DNA of 64,000 nucleotides from WHSW01 sp963777775 (lineage in GTDB: Bacteria > Actinomycetota > Thermoleophilia > Solirubrobacterales > 70-9), in NCBI GenBank assembly GCA_963777775.1, contig CAVZRL010000009.1, positions 434,001-498,000 on the forward strand. The letters run 5' to 3'. The notes beneath the pieces are model-generated. The model saw only the letters and a list, made by a program, of their open reading frames with translations, was not told the DNA's origin and made no database searches. Shown here piece after piece: positions 39,737-48,923 of the stretch; the first letter of the stretch is position 1, and each line of letters begins with the position of its first letter. The position numbers were made by a program, and so were the translations under genes.

Positions 39737-40903
39737 ATGGGCGAGGCGGAAACGGAGCTGCTCGAGGCCGACGGCGCCGGCTCGGCGGACGAGGCGAAGG
39801 TGACGCCGCTGGAGCTGTTCTTCGACCTCGTCTTCGTCTTCGCCTTCACCCAGGTGACCTTCCTGATGGCCGAGAAGCCGACCTGGACCGGGCTCGGCGA
39901 GGGGATGCTGGTGCTCGCCGCGGTCTGGTGGGGGTGGGGAGCCTACGCGTGGCTGACGAACGCGTTGCACTCCGACGACGGACTCGCCCGCTTCGGGCTG
40001 CTCTCGGCGATGGCGGCGATGCTGATCGCGGCGCTGGCGGTCCCGGGCGCCTTCTCGGACGACGCGGTGATCTTCGGCGTCGCCTACTTCGCGGTCCGGG
40101 CGATCCACATCGCCGTCTACACCTACGGCGCGCCCGAGGTCGAGATCCGCGGCGCGATCGTCAACCTCGCCCCCGGGCTGCTGCTGGCGCCGGCGCTGCT
40201 GATCGTCGCCGGCCTGCTCGACGGCGGCGCCCGCGCCGGGCTCTGGATCGTCGCCCTGCTGATCGACTACGGCACCCCCTACCTGCGCGACGTCGAGGGC
40301 TTCCGGGTGTCCGCCTCCCACTTCGCCGAGCGCTTCGGGTTGATCGTGATCATCGCGCTCGGCGAGTCGATCGTCGCCCTCGGCGCCGGCCCCAGCGACC
40401 TCACCGGGCCGGTGATCGTCGCCGCGATCGCGGCGATCGCGCTCGCCGGCGCACAGTGGTGGGCCTACTTCGACGTCGTCTCGATCGTCGCCGAGCGCAA
40501 GCTCAGCGAGGCCAAGGGTGTGGAGCAGAACCGTCTCGCGCGCGACTCGTGGGGCGTCCTGCACGGGCTGCTGATCGCCGGGATCATCCTCACGGCGCTG
40601 GGGGTCAAGAAGACGATCGCCTACATCGATGAGCCGCTCGAGACGGTCGCCGCGGTGGCGCTCTGCGGCGGGGTCGCCGTATATCTGCTCGGCCACGTCG
40701 CGATCAGGCTGCGCAGCGTTGGAACCCTGAACCGCCAGCGGCTGTTCGCGGCCCTGATCGCGCTGGCGCTGATCCCCTACGCGACCGAGGTCGATTCCCT
40801 GGCGGCGCTGATTACCATCGCTGCACTGATGATCGGCCTGGTGGCCTACGAGGCAGTGCACTTCCGACAGCGCCGTGCCGAGCTGCGCGGAGCGCGGGCC
40901 TGA
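39737..40903 (+). CDS. ltrA: Low-temperature-requirement protein A (LtrA) family membrane protein
   Basis: A 388-residue integral membrane protein. It opens with a short acidic cytoplasmic part and the LtrA hallmark VTPLELFFDLVFVFAFTQVTFLM. About ten transmembrane segments follow, including GMLVLAAVWWGWGAYAWLTNAL and the conserved SHFAERFGLIVIIALGESIVALG near residue 200. Listeria LtrA is needed for growth at low temperature but its molecular function is unknown. It starts 8 bases after the ligase-like gene and its stop overlaps the next start, suggesting one transcript. Confidence 0.9.
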   Translation: MGEAETELLEADGAGSADEAKVTPLELFFDLVFVFAFTQVTFLMAEKPTWTGLGEGMLVLAAVWWGWGAYAWLTNALHSDDGLARFGLLSAMAAMLIAALAVPGAFSDDAVIFGVAYFAVRAIHIAVYTYGAPEVEIRGAIVNLAPGLLLAPALLIVAGLLDGGARAGLWIVALLIDYGTPYLRDVEGFRVSASHFAERFGLIVIIALGESIVALGAGPSDLTGPVIVAAIAAIALAGAQWWAYFDVVSIVAERKLSEAKGVEQNRLARDSWGVLHGLLIAGIILTALGVKKTIAYIDEPLETVAAVALCGGVAVYLLGHVAIRLRSVGTLNRQRLFAALIALALIPYATEVDSLAALITIAALMIGLVAYEAVHFRQRRAELRGARA

Positions 40904-41502
40904 TGCGCGTCTTCGCCTTCAGCGACCTGCATCGCGATCTCGACCAGGCCGCGAGCCTGGTCTCCGCCGGCGCCGGCGCCGACCTCGTGATCGGGGCCGG
41001 GGACTTCGCCTCGGTGCACGAGGGGCTGACCGAGACGATCGAGGCGCTGGCGGCGATCGAGGCGCCAACCGTGCTCGTTCCCGGCAACAACGAGACCGAG
41101 GAGGCGCTGCGCGAGGCCGCCGCGTCGTGGCCGGCGGCGACCGTCCTGCACGGTGAGGGCGCCGAGATCGGCGGCGTCGATGTCTTCGGGCTCGGCGCGG
41201 GGGTTCCGGTCACGCCCTGGGACTGGAGCTTCGACCTCGACGAGGACGAGGCCGAGCGGATGCTCGCCGCAATGCCCCCGGGCGCGGTCCTGGTCTCCCA
41301 CTCACCGCCGCACGGCCACGTCGATCGCTCAGCCGCCGGCGACAACCTCGGCAGCGAGGCAGTGCTCGCCGCGGTCCAGGAGCGCGCCCCGCGGCTGGTC
41401 GTCTGCGGGCACATCCACGAGAGCTGGCGACAGGAGTCGAGCGTCGGGCAGACCCGGATTGCGAACCTGGGCCCGGCCGGCGCCTGGTTCGAGCTCGACT
41501 GA
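40903..41502 (+). CDS. Calcineurin-like metallophosphoesterase
   Basis: A 199-residue phosphoesterase with the full set of metal-binding motifs: FSDLHRD at the N-terminus, IGAGDFAS, VPGNNETEE, SHSPPHGHVDRS and VCGHIHES. These are the D-H, GD, GN(N/H)E, H and GHxH blocks of the family. In the second block GDxxD is reduced to GAGDF. Substrates in this family range from phosphodiesters to nucleotides and cannot be assigned. The ATG overlaps the ltrA stop, and the gene converges with an MFS gene 2 bases away. Confidence 0.88.
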   Translation: MRVFAFSDLHRDLDQAASLVSAGAGADLVIGAGDFASVHEGLTETIEALAAIEAPTVLVPGNNETEEALREAAASWPAATVLHGEGAEIGGVDVFGLGAGVPVTPWDWSFDLDEDEAERMLAAMPPGAVLVSHSPPHGHVDRSAAGDNLGSEAVLAAVQERAPRLVVCGHIHESWRQESSVGQTRIANLGPAGAWFELD

Positions 41503-41504
41503 GC

Positions 41505-42644
41505 CTACGCGCCGCGGCGGCGACCCGGGGCGCCGAGCGCCGCGACCGTGACGCCGAGCAGGAGCGCGATCGACGCGTAGGCGATGCCGTCGGAGGTCGC
41601 GTCGGCGAGCGCGCTCATCGCCGACCCGCCGAGCACCTGCCCCCCTGCCCAGGCAAGGCTGAGCAAGGCGGTGCCGAACGCGAGGTCGATCCCCGCCGAC
41701 TCGGTCCGCTCGGAGAGCAACGCCATCGAAGGAGTCCAGGTCAGGGTCAAGGCCAAGAAGACGGCCACGACGACTACCGCGAGCACCGCCACCGTGACCG
41801 GCAGCGGCAGCAGCAACGCCGCGCCGGTCCCCGCCAGCAGCCCCACCCGCACGATCCGCAGCCGGCCACGCCGGTCCGAGAGCCGGCCGATCGCTGGGCT
41901 GATCGCGGCCTCGATCGCCGCCGAGACGAGGAAGATCGCCCCGATCGCGGTCCCGCTCGCCCCGAGCTCGTCGAGGCGCAGCGGCGCCAGCACCTCGACC
42001 GCCCCCGCGAGCACCGACGGCACCGCGACGAGCCAGAAGCCGAGCAGGATCGGCGGCGTCAGGATCGCGTCGGCCACCTCGCGCAACGAGCGGACCGGCG
42101 CCGGCGCGGATCGCGGCGTGGTCAGCGTCCAGGCGATCAGGGCGGCGGCGAGCACGGCCACTCCCGTGAACACGGCCTCGGGGCCGACCGCGGTCGCGAT
42201 CGAGCCGAGGACCGGCCCGAGCAGCAGCCCGGTGACGGCCGCCGCCATCGCCGAGCCGATCATCTCGCCACGCCGGTCGCTCGGCGCGGCGCCGATCAGC
42301 CACGCGAGCCCGGCGGTCCAGGCGAAGGCACCGCCGATTCCCTGCGCGAACCGGGCCAGGTCGAGGACGAGGATCGTGTCGCCGAACGCGAACGCGATGC
42401 TCGACACCCCCAGGAGCCCGAGGCCGATCAGCATCGTCGGCCGAACCCCGATCCGCGCCGCGACCCAGCCGGACGGCAATGAAGCGAGCAGGGTTCCCGC
42501 CGGATAGGAGGCACTGAGCACTCCCGCAGCCGCCTTCGAGATCCCGAGGTCGTCGACGTAGGAGGGCAGCAGCGGCACCAGCGCGGCGAGGAACATCGTG
42601 TCGACCAGGAGCACGGTGGCGACGAGGGCGAAGAGCCGGCGCAT
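41505..42644 (-). CDS. Major facilitator superfamily transporter
   Basis: A 379-residue permease with about 12 hydrophobic segments. The N-terminal half includes LFALVATVLLVDTMFLAALVPLLP and the MFS loop-2/3 motif GVLSASYPAGTLLASLPSGWVAARIGVRP. The second half repeats this with AISPAIGRLSDRRGRLRIVRVG. It resembles drug/metabolite proton antiporters (DHA-type) more than sugar transporters, judging by the AWTAGLAWLIGAAPSDRRGEMIG region. The substrate is unknown. It follows a membrane-protein gene and the P450 pair in the same direction, so it might export their product, but a small hairpin lies between. Confidence 0.85.
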   Translation of the reverse strand: MRRLFALVATVLLVDTMFLAALVPLLPSYVDDLGISKAAAGVLSASYPAGTLLASLPSGWVAARIGVRPTMLIGLGLLGVSSIAFAFGDTILVLDLARFAQGIGGAFAWTAGLAWLIGAAPSDRRGEMIGSAMAAAVTGLLLGPVLGSIATAVGPEAVFTGVAVLAAALIAWTLTTPRSAPAPVRSLREVADAILTPPILLGFWLVAVPSVLAGAVEVLAPLRLDELGASGTAIGAIFLVSAAIEAAISPAIGRLSDRRGRLRIVRVGLLAGTGAALLLPLPVTVAVLAVVVVAVFLALTLTWTPSMALLSERTESAGIDLAFGTALLSLAWAGGQVLGGSAMSALADATSDGIAYASIALLLGVTVAALGAPGRRRGA

Positions 42645-42687
42645 CAGCGCAAGCTAGAGCGTCGGGAGCTGCGGCGCCAGGCGCCGT

Positions 42688-43419
42688 TCAGGCAGCCGGC
42701 GCGGGGGCCGGCGGGGGCGGCTCGGCCGCCGGAGCGGCGCCGCGAAGCTCGAAGAAGAGCACGCTCGAGACCAGCGCCGCGAATGGAGCGGCGAGGACGT
42801 TGACGATGATCGCAAGGATGATCGCGCCCGCGGCGTCGGCGATCACGGCGCCGAGCAGGACCGCGGCGATCCCCAGACCCCAAAGGACCAGGAAGGCGAC
42901 CACGATCGCGCCGAAGACGGTCCAGCCGTCGCCCCGGACCAGCTCATGGCTGCGACCGAACGCCTCGAACACGCCGGCCCGCTCGACGACGATCGCCGGG
43001 ACTCCGACCGACCAGATCGTGAGCAGGAAGAGGCCAGGGATGATCAAGAGCAGGAGGCCGATCCCGACTCCGAGCCCGAACAGGATCCCGAAGGCGATCA
43101 GCGGCAGGACAGCGTGCCACCCGGAGCTCAGCAGCTCGCCGGCCGTGAAGTCCCGGCGGCCATCGCGCACGTCGGCGACCAGGCTGACGACGAAGCCGGT
43201 GAACAGCGCCCAGGCGACCAGGGAGACGATCGAGCCGACGAAGCTCAGGATCCAGCTGTCGGTCTCGTTGAGCAGGCCCTGGATCACGCCCGAGACGATG
43301 AAGATCGCCAGCGCGGCGAAGATCAAGGTCGCGGCGTGCTTCCCGTAGAGCTCGAAGGCCTCGCTGATCACGCCGCCGACGGTGAGGCGCCGCTCGGGCG
43401 CTGCTGGTGATCCCTCCAT
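42688..43419 (-). CDS. Multi-pass membrane protein, unknown function
   Basis: A 243-residue protein with five or six hydrophobic helices: AATLIFAALAIFIVSGVIQGLL, SFVGSIVSLVAWALFTGFVVSLV, a Gly-rich VLPLIAFGILFGLGVGIGLLLLIIPGLFLLTIWSVGVPAIVVE, then TVFGAIVVAFLVLWGLGIAAVLL. The PGLFLLTIWSVGVPAIVVER block resembles the membrane domain found beside glycerophosphodiester phosphodiesterases and in DUF-type actinobacterial proteins. The C-terminus is a Pro/Ala tail. It lies 11 bases downstream of the P450 gene. A small hairpin (CGGCGC / GCGCCG, 42672-42686) follows its stop. Confidence 0.7.
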   Translation of the reverse strand: MEGSPAAPERRLTVGGVISEAFELYGKHAATLIFAALAIFIVSGVIQGLLNETDSWILSFVGSIVSLVAWALFTGFVVSLVADVRDGRRDFTAGELLSSGWHAVLPLIAFGILFGLGVGIGLLLLIIPGLFLLTIWSVGVPAIVVERAGVFEAFGRSHELVRGDGWTVFGAIVVAFLVLWGLGIAAVLLGAVIADAAGAIILAIIVNVLAAPFAALVSSVLFFELRGAAPAAEPPPPAPAPAA

Positions 43420-43430
43420 CGCGCAGAAGC

Positions 43431-44762
43431 CTAAACCCTCGCCGCGGCGGAATCCTCACGGGGGTGCAACTCGACCCGGGCGCCCGCACGGGGACTGAGC
43501 GTGATGCTGCGCCGGCGGCTGAGCTCGAAGCGAGCGCCGACCGCGCGTACACGGCTTGACGCGAGCACGGCCCGGAGCACGATGCGCATCTCGAGCAGCG
43601 CGAAGCTCGCGCCCAGGCAGCGCCGCCTGCCGCCGCCGAACGGGATCCAGGTGTAGGTACCGGGCTCGCGCTCGAGGAAGCGCTCGGGGCGGAAGCTGTA
43701 GGGGTCCGGGTAGAGCTCGGGGTCGTGGTGGACGAGGTAGGCATTGCCGACCAGACAGCAGCCCGGCGGGTAGGTCCAGCCGCCGAGCTCGAGCTCGCGC
43801 TTGACGAGCCGCGGCTGCACGTTCGGGAGCACGGGGCGGCTGCGCAGCGCCTCACGGATCGTCGCCTCGAGGTAGGAATCGTCCTCACCGCGATCGATCT
43901 CGTCTTCGAGCCGCGCGGTCACGTCCGGCGCCCGCGCGAGCCGCGTGAACGCCCAGGCGAGCTGCGACGCGGTCGTCTCGTGGCCGGCGACGAGCAGCGT
44001 GATCAGCTCGTCGCGAAGCTCCTGCTCGGTCATCTCCGAGCCGTCCTCATGGCGCGCGTCGAGCAGCAGCGCTAGCACGTCGTCGCGATCGGCGTGATCG
44101 GCCCGGCGCTCGGTGATCAGTCCGTGGATCTGGACATCCACCTCGGCCAGCAAGCGGCGCAACCTGGCCGCAGGCCCGTGCCCGGCGATCTGGAGCTGGA
44201 ACGGCGGCAGCAGCGAGGCTGGGCCGGTCCCGAGATCGAGGACCTCGGTCAGCCCGGCCCGCAGGTTGTCGAGGCGGCGGCCCGGCTCGAGCCCGAACAC
44301 CGCCCGAAGGATGATCTCCAGCGTCAGCGCCTGAAGCCGGGGATGCAAGGCGATCGCGCGATCGCGCGGCCACGAGGCGACCTCGCGCTCGGTGACGTCG
44401 GCGACCAGGTCGGCGAGCCCGGCCGTTCGCTCGCCGGTGAACGCGGGCAGCATCAGCCGGCGCTGCTCGAGGTGGGCATCCTCGTCGAGCAGCAGCACCG
44501 AGCGCTCACCGACGATTGGGCCGAGGATCGCTGCGCCCTCTCCGGGATGAAGCGCCTGCGGCGACGCCGTGAACAGCTCGCGCAACTGCTCGGGATCGGA
44601 GAGCATCACGAACGGCGGCGAGCCGAGCAGCCGCAGGGTCCAGCGCCGTCCGTAGCGCGCCCGGCAGCGCTCCATGAACGGGATCGAGCGGGTCCACCAG
44701 GCGAGCGTCTGCACCGCCGCCGGCGCCCCTGGCCCGGGCGGGAGCTGCGAGCGGCCGATCAC
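43431..44762 (-). CDS. Cytochrome P450
   Basis: A 443-residue haem monooxygenase. The oxygen-activation helix reads LLVAGHETTASQLAWAF, the K-helix ExxR is in ATIREALRSRPVLP, the PERF block is SFRPERFLE, and the haem-cysteine loop is IPFGGGRRRCLGASFALLEM. No N-terminal membrane anchor is present, so the protein is soluble and needs external redox partners, none of which is adjacent. The GTG start overlaps the stop of the upstream flavoprotein by 4 bases, indicating translational coupling and probably a shared pathway. The class resembles CYP110/CYP135-like bacterial enzymes by general style only. The substrate is unknown, but an isoprenoid or lipid is plausible given the CrtI-like partner. Confidence 0.93.
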   Translation of the reverse strand: MIGRSQLPPGPGAPAAVQTLAWWTRSIPFMERCRARYGRRWTLRLLGSPPFVMLSDPEQLRELFTASPQALHPGEGAAILGPIVGERSVLLLDEDAHLEQRRLMLPAFTGERTAGLADLVADVTEREVASWPRDRAIALHPRLQALTLEIILRAVFGLEPGRRLDNLRAGLTEVLDLGTGPASLLPPFQLQIAGHGPAARLRRLLAEVDVQIHGLITERRADHADRDDVLALLLDARHEDGSEMTEQELRDELITLLVAGHETTASQLAWAFTRLARAPDVTARLEDEIDRGEDDSYLEATIREALRSRPVLPNVQPRLVKRELELGGWTYPPGCCLVGNAYLVHHDPELYPDPYSFRPERFLEREPGTYTWIPFGGGRRRCLGASFALLEMRIVLRAVLASSRVRAVGARFELSRRRSITLSPRAGARVELHPREDSAAARV

Positions 44763-46366
44763 GCCGGCGAGCCTACGCGGTCGAGCACCGCCCGTGCCGC
44801 GATCCGGCCGTTGAGCGCGATCACCGAGCCGCCGGGGTGGGTCGCGGCCCCGCACAGATAGAGGCCGTCGATCGGCGTTCGCGCCTCGAGCCGGCGCTCC
44901 CACATCTGCCCCGGGAGCGCCTCGCCCTGGAAGATGTGGCCGCCGGTGAGCCCGATCCGCTCCTCGATGTCGGGTGGGCCGAGCACCTCGCGCTCGGCGA
45001 CGCATTCGTGGACGTCCGGCGCGTAGGCGGCGATCGCGTCGAGCACCCGGTCGCCGATCTCCTCGCGCCGCGTGTCCCAGTCCCCCTCCGCCAACCGGTA
45101 GGGCGCGAACTGGGCGAACACGCTCATCACCTCGGCTCCCGGTGGGGCCACCGAGTCGTCGTAGGCGCTCTGGAAGTAGAGGTCGGCGAAGCCGATCGCG
45201 GGCTCGCCGCGGCGCGCGGCCTCGACCGCCTCCTGGGCCGCGTCGAGGCCGGGGGTGACCGCGACGATCGCCCGCTGCGGCTCGACTCCGGTGCCCTTGG
45301 CGGCGGGAAAGGTCGGGATTCGATCGAGCGCCAGGTTGAGCTTGACGACCGGCGAGTCGACGTCCCAGGCCTCGAGCCGCTCGCGATAGGAGGTGGGCAG
45401 CGAGTCGCGGTCCAGCATCGCCAGCATCCGCTTCGGGTCGGCGTTGCAGACGACGACCGGAGCGCGGATCAGCTCGCCCGACTCGACCTCGACCCCGTCG
45501 CCGGGTGCGATCCGGGAGACCTCCACCCCCGCGGCGAGCGTCGCGCCCGCCTCTCGCGCCGCCTCGGCGATCGCGAAAGAGATCCGTCCCATCCCGCCGC
45601 GCACGTAGCCCCAGACCGAGCCGAGCCCTAGCAGATCGCCCTGGTGGTGAAGGAGCTTGATCGACGCCGTGCCCGGGTCGCGAGGGCCGGCGAAGCTGCC
45701 GATCACGCCCTGGCCGAAGACCGCGTGCTTGATCCGCTCGTCGCCGACGTAGCGGTCGAGGACGGTGGCGATCGAGTCCTCGAAAACGAGCGAGATCAGT
45801 TCCTCGTCGCCGAGCATCCGCTCGATCTCGGCGCGGCTCGGCGAAGGCGACTGCCACGTGTCGCCCTCCGGGCCATGGCGGAGCGCCAGACGGCAGCGCT
45901 CGAACAGGTCCTCGTAGGCGAGCCAGCCGCGGATCTCCGAGTCGGCAAATCCCTGCTCTGTGAGGTAAGCGAGCGTCCGCTCGCGGTCGAGGAAGGACGC
46001 GAACGAGCCGCGATCGGGAAGCGGCGACCAGCTCTGAGGGTCGGCGGCGGTGACCGAGTAGCCGTGGCGCTCGAGCTCGAGCTCGTCGATCACGACCTGA
46101 TCGAGCAGGCCGACCAGGTACGCGCACGGGCTGACCACGTAGCGCTGGTCGCTGAACGGCCGCTCGAGAGTGCACGCGCCGCCCAGCCGGTCGCGGCGCT
46201 CGAGCACCAGCACCGAGCGCCCGGCGCGGGCCAGGTAAGCGGCGGCGGTGAGCCCGTTGTGACCGCCGCCGATGACAATCGCGTCCCAGTCGCGCCGAGC
46301 GAGCTCGGAGAGCGGAGCCGGGAGGCCAACCCGGCCGAGCAGGGCGTTGACGTCACCAGGGCTCAT
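44759..46366 (-). CDS. PYROXD2/CrtI-like FAD-dependent oxidoreductase
   Basis: A 535-residue flavoprotein. The FAD/NAD-binding motif is WDAIVIGGGHNGLTAAAYLARAGRSVLVLERRDRLGGAC at about residues 24-62. The middle region (VFGQGVIGSFAGPRDPGTASIKLLHH, YVRGGMGRISFAIAEAAREAGA) and the C-terminal GLYLCGAATHPGGSVIALNGRIAARAVL match the phytoene-desaturase-related PYROXD2 group. Such enzymes desaturate or isomerise isoprenoids; many members are uncharacterised. ATG at 46366 fits the family start. A longer in-frame upstream frame was rejected. It is transcribed with the P450 and is divergent from an amino-acid importer. Confidence 0.88.
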   Translation of the reverse strand: MSPGDVNALLGRVGLPAPLSELARRDWDAIVIGGGHNGLTAAAYLARAGRSVLVLERRDRLGGACTLERPFSDQRYVVSPCAYLVGLLDQVVIDELELERHGYSVTAADPQSWSPLPDRGSFASFLDRERTLAYLTEQGFADSEIRGWLAYEDLFERCRLALRHGPEGDTWQSPSPSRAEIERMLGDEELISLVFEDSIATVLDRYVGDERIKHAVFGQGVIGSFAGPRDPGTASIKLLHHQGDLLGLGSVWGYVRGGMGRISFAIAEAAREAGATLAAGVEVSRIAPGDGVEVESGELIRAPVVVCNADPKRMLAMLDRDSLPTSYRERLEAWDVDSPVVKLNLALDRIPTFPAAKGTGVEPQRAIVAVTPGLDAAQEAVEAARRGEPAIGFADLYFQSAYDDSVAPPGAEVMSVFAQFAPYRLAEGDWDTRREEIGDRVLDAIAAYAPDVHECVAEREVLGPPDIEERIGLTGGHIFQGEALPGQMWERRLEARTPIDGLYLCGAATHPGGSVIALNGRIAARAVLDRVGSPA

Positions 46367-46462
46367 CGGCGCCCACAAAGCTAGAGGTCCGGCGGGCGGG
46401 CGCCGGCAACGGATCGCATAGGATTCCCCGGTCCCGTCCCCTGGCAGCGAGGTCGAGCCCAC

Positions 46463-47332
46463 GTGTCCAGATTGCGCGTCCTGTTCCTGCTCACCGCCAT
46501 GCTCGCGCTCGCGGCGTTCGCCGGTTGCGGCGAGGACGACGATTCTGACTCCGGCTCGGAGACCGCGGCCACGGTTTCGCTCGACGACTGCACCCCGGAC
46601 CAGCTCGAGACCTTGAAGTCGGGTGTGCTCACGGTCGGCACCGACAAGCCGGCCTTCCCGCCCTACTTCGAGGACAACGACCCGACCAACGGCAAGGGCT
46701 TCGAGAGCGCGACGGCGTATGCGATCGCCGCCCAGCTCGGGTTCGACCCGTCCGATGTCGAGTGGACGGTGGTCCCGTTCAACGCCTCCTACGCGCCGGG
46801 GCCGAAGGACTTCGACTTTGACGTCAACCAGATCTCGATCACGCCGAAGCGCGCAGAGCAGGTCGACTTCTCGGCCCCCTACTACGAGGCCGAGCAGGCG
46901 GTGGTGGTGAAGAAGGGCGGCGAGCTCGACGGGGTCAGCTCGCTCGCTGAGCTACAGGACGCGACGATCGGCGTTCAGATCGGCACGACCAGCCTCGACG
47001 CCGTCAACGACGTGATCCAGCCGAGCAGCGAGCCACAGGTGTTCGACACGTCCAACGACGTCGTCAGCGCGTTCAAGAACGGCCAAGTCGACGCGATCGT
47101 CGTCGACGTGCCGACCGCGTACTTCCTGACGGCGGTCCAGGTTCCGGACGGGACGATCGCCGGCCAGTTTGCGGCCCCCGGCGGCGACGAGTGGGGCGCG
47201 TTGCTGGAGAAGGACTCGGCGCTCACCGACTGCGTCTCGGCGGCGATCGCGGCGCTGAACGAGTCAGGCGAGCTGCCGGCGATCGAGAAGAAGTGGATGA
47301 GCGACGTCACCAGCGCCCCAGTCCTCGAGTAG
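46463..47332 (+). CDS. Polar amino-acid ABC transporter substrate-binding lipoprotein
   Basis: A 289-residue family 3 solute-binding protein. The signal peptide LRVLFLLTAMLALAAFAGC gives lipidated Cys22, followed by an acidic Ser/Asp linker. Binding-fold blocks are SGVLTVGTDKPAFPPYFEDND, GFESATAYAIAAQLGF, FNASYAPGPKDFDFDVNQISITPKRAEQVDFSAPYY and IGVQIGTTSLDAV. The ligand is probably a polar amino acid, but the specificity cannot be read. It heads a three-gene importer operon with the permease 16 bases downstream. Confidence 0.92.
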   Translation: MSRLRVLFLLTAMLALAAFAGCGEDDDSDSGSETAATVSLDDCTPDQLETLKSGVLTVGTDKPAFPPYFEDNDPTNGKGFESATAYAIAAQLGFDPSDVEWTVVPFNASYAPGPKDFDFDVNQISITPKRAEQVDFSAPYYEAEQAVVVKKGGELDGVSSLAELQDATIGVQIGTTSLDAVNDVIQPSSEPQVFDTSNDVVSAFKNGQVDAIVVDVPTAYFLTAVQVPDGTIAGQFAAPGGDEWGALLEKDSALTDCVSAAIAALNESGELPAIEKKWMSDVTSAPVLE

Positions 47333-47348
47333 CTCGGCGCCCGTAGCC

Positions 47349-48167
47349 GTGGCGGACCGCCGCGCAGAGCGGGCGACTGCCCGGCGCACCCAGGCCCGGC
47401 GGGGGCAGGCGATCGCCGCCGTCTCCACGGTCCTCGTCCTCGGCGGGATCGCGGCGCTGATCCTGACCAGCCCCGGCTGGCCCGAGGTCCGCGACACCTT
47501 CTTCGACCCGGAGGTATTTCGAGAGTCCTTCCCGGACATCGCACGCGCGTTCTGGCTCGACATCCGCGTGTTCCTGATCGTCGAGGTCGCCGTCCTGGTC
47601 CTCGGCCTGGCCGTCGCGCTGATGCGGACGATCGACGCCCCGGCCCTGTTTCCCCTCCGGCTGCTGGCGATCGTCTACACCGACGTCTTCCGCGGCATCC
47701 CGACGATCCTGCTCGTCTACCTGATCGGGTTCGGGGTCCCTGCGCTCGACCTCAGCGGGCTGCCGAGCGAGCCGGTCGTGCTCGGCGGGATCGCGCTCAC
47801 CCTCTCCTACGGGGCCTACGTCGCCGAGGTCTACCGGGCAGGCCTGCAATCCATCCACCCCGGTCAGCGGGACGCGGCGCTCGCGATCGGTCTCACCGAG
47901 CGCCAGGCAACGCGCCACGTGATCCTGCCCCAGGCGGTGCGCAGGGTCGGCCCGCCGCTGCTCAACGACTTCATCGCCCTGCAGAAGGACGTCGCGCTGA
48001 TCGCGATCATCGGCGTCACCGGCGAGGCCTTCCGGGAGGCGCAGATCCTCGCCGCGACCGACTTCAACTACACGCCGATGATCGCGGCCGCGCTGCTCTA
48101 CCTCTGCGTGACGATCCCGCTGGCGCGGCTGCTCGACCGCTGGGAGCGCGGGAGGGCGCGCAATTGA
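47349..48167 (+). CDS. Polar amino-acid ABC transporter permease
   Basis: A 272-residue permease. Hydrophobic helices include AAVSTVLVLGGIAALILTS and IRVFLIVEVAVLVLGLAVALM. The HisM/GlnP-family block LLAIVYTDVFRGIPTILLVYLI lies near residue 100. The EAA loop is VYRAGLQSIHPGQRDAALAIGLTERQATRHVILPQAV, and LLNDFIALQKDVALIAIIGV follows. The stop overlaps the ATPase start (TTGA-type), showing tight coupling. Only one permease is encoded, so it would function as a homodimer. Confidence 0.92.
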   Translation: MADRRAERATARRTQARRGQAIAAVSTVLVLGGIAALILTSPGWPEVRDTFFDPEVFRESFPDIARAFWLDIRVFLIVEVAVLVLGLAVALMRTIDAPALFPLRLLAIVYTDVFRGIPTILLVYLIGFGVPALDLSGLPSEPVVLGGIALTLSYGAYVAEVYRAGLQSIHPGQRDAALAIGLTERQATRHVILPQAVRRVGPPLLNDFIALQKDVALIAIIGVTGEAFREAQILAATDFNYTPMIAAALLYLCVTIPLARLLDRWERGRARN

Positions 48168-48919
48168 GCGCCGGCGGCCCGGTGCTCGAGCTGCGCGGCG
48201 TCACCAAGGCGTTCGGCGAGCTTCAGGTCCTCGACGGGATCGACCTCGAGGTCGCCGAGCACGAGGCGGTGGCCGTGATCGGAGCCTCGGGCTCGGGCAA
48301 GTCGACGCTGCTGCGTTGCGTGGATCTGCTTGAGGAGATCGACGACGGCGACATCCTGCTCGACGGCGAGGTAGTCACCGACCCGTCGGTGAACGCGGTC
48401 GCGATCCGGCGCCGGCTCGGGTTCATCTTTCAGGCCTACAACCTCTTCCCCCACCTGAGCGTGCTCGAGAACGTGGTCCTCGGCGCAATCAAGGGGCACG
48501 GGGTGCCCGCCGCCGAGGCCGAGGCGGCGGCGCGGGCACAGCTCGAGCGACTGGGACTGGGCGGGCGCGAGGACGACAACCCCGAGCGCCTCTCCGGCGG
48601 GCAGCGGCAGCGGGTGGCGATCGCGCGCGCGTTCGCCGCCCGGCCGCGCGCGATGCTGCTCGACGAGATCACCAGCGCGCTCGACCCGGAGCTGGTCGGC
48701 GAGGTGCTGGCGGCGGTTCGGGTTCTGAAGAGCGAGGGGGTGACGATGCTGATCGCCACCCACGAGATGGGCTTTGCCCGCGAGGTCGCCGACCGGGTCT
48801 GCTTCCTGCACCAGGGCCGCCTGATCGAGGTCGGCCCGCCCGAGCAGGTACTCGAGGCGCCCCGCGAGCCCGAGACCCAACGCTTCCTGCGCCGGCTGCT
48901 CGCCGCCGGTCGGGCCTAG
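48164..48919 (+). CDS. Polar amino-acid ABC transporter ATP-binding protein
   Basis: A 251-residue ATPase of the GlnQ/HisP type. Walker A is IGASGSGKSTLLRCVDLL, the Q-loop is FIFQAYNLFPHLSVLENV, the signature is LSGGQRQRVAIARAFA, and Walker B is RAMLLDEITSALDPELVGEVL. The usual DEPTSALD is DEITSALD here, which is seen in some family members. The start is TTG inside the permease stop, with GGGAGGG upstream. The gene converges with an HD-domain gene 4 bases beyond its stop. Confidence 0.93.
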   Translation: MSAGGPVLELRGVTKAFGELQVLDGIDLEVAEHEAVAVIGASGSGKSTLLRCVDLLEEIDDGDILLDGEVVTDPSVNAVAIRRRLGFIFQAYNLFPHLSVLENVVLGAIKGHGVPAAEAEAAARAQLERLGLGGREDDNPERLSGGQRQRVAIARAFAARPRAMLLDEITSALDPELVGEVLAAVRVLKSEGVTMLIATHEMGFAREVADRVCFLHQGRLIEVGPPEQVLEAPREPETQRFLRRLLAAGRA

Positions 48920-48923
48920 ACGG

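Noticed and set aside
43431..46175. A 914-residue frame covering the P450 and most of the flavoprotein region
   Set aside because: Only the part after 44762 (leftward) is P450-like. The rest is antisense-frame noise of the flavoprotein gene, which is read in a different frame with clear motifs.
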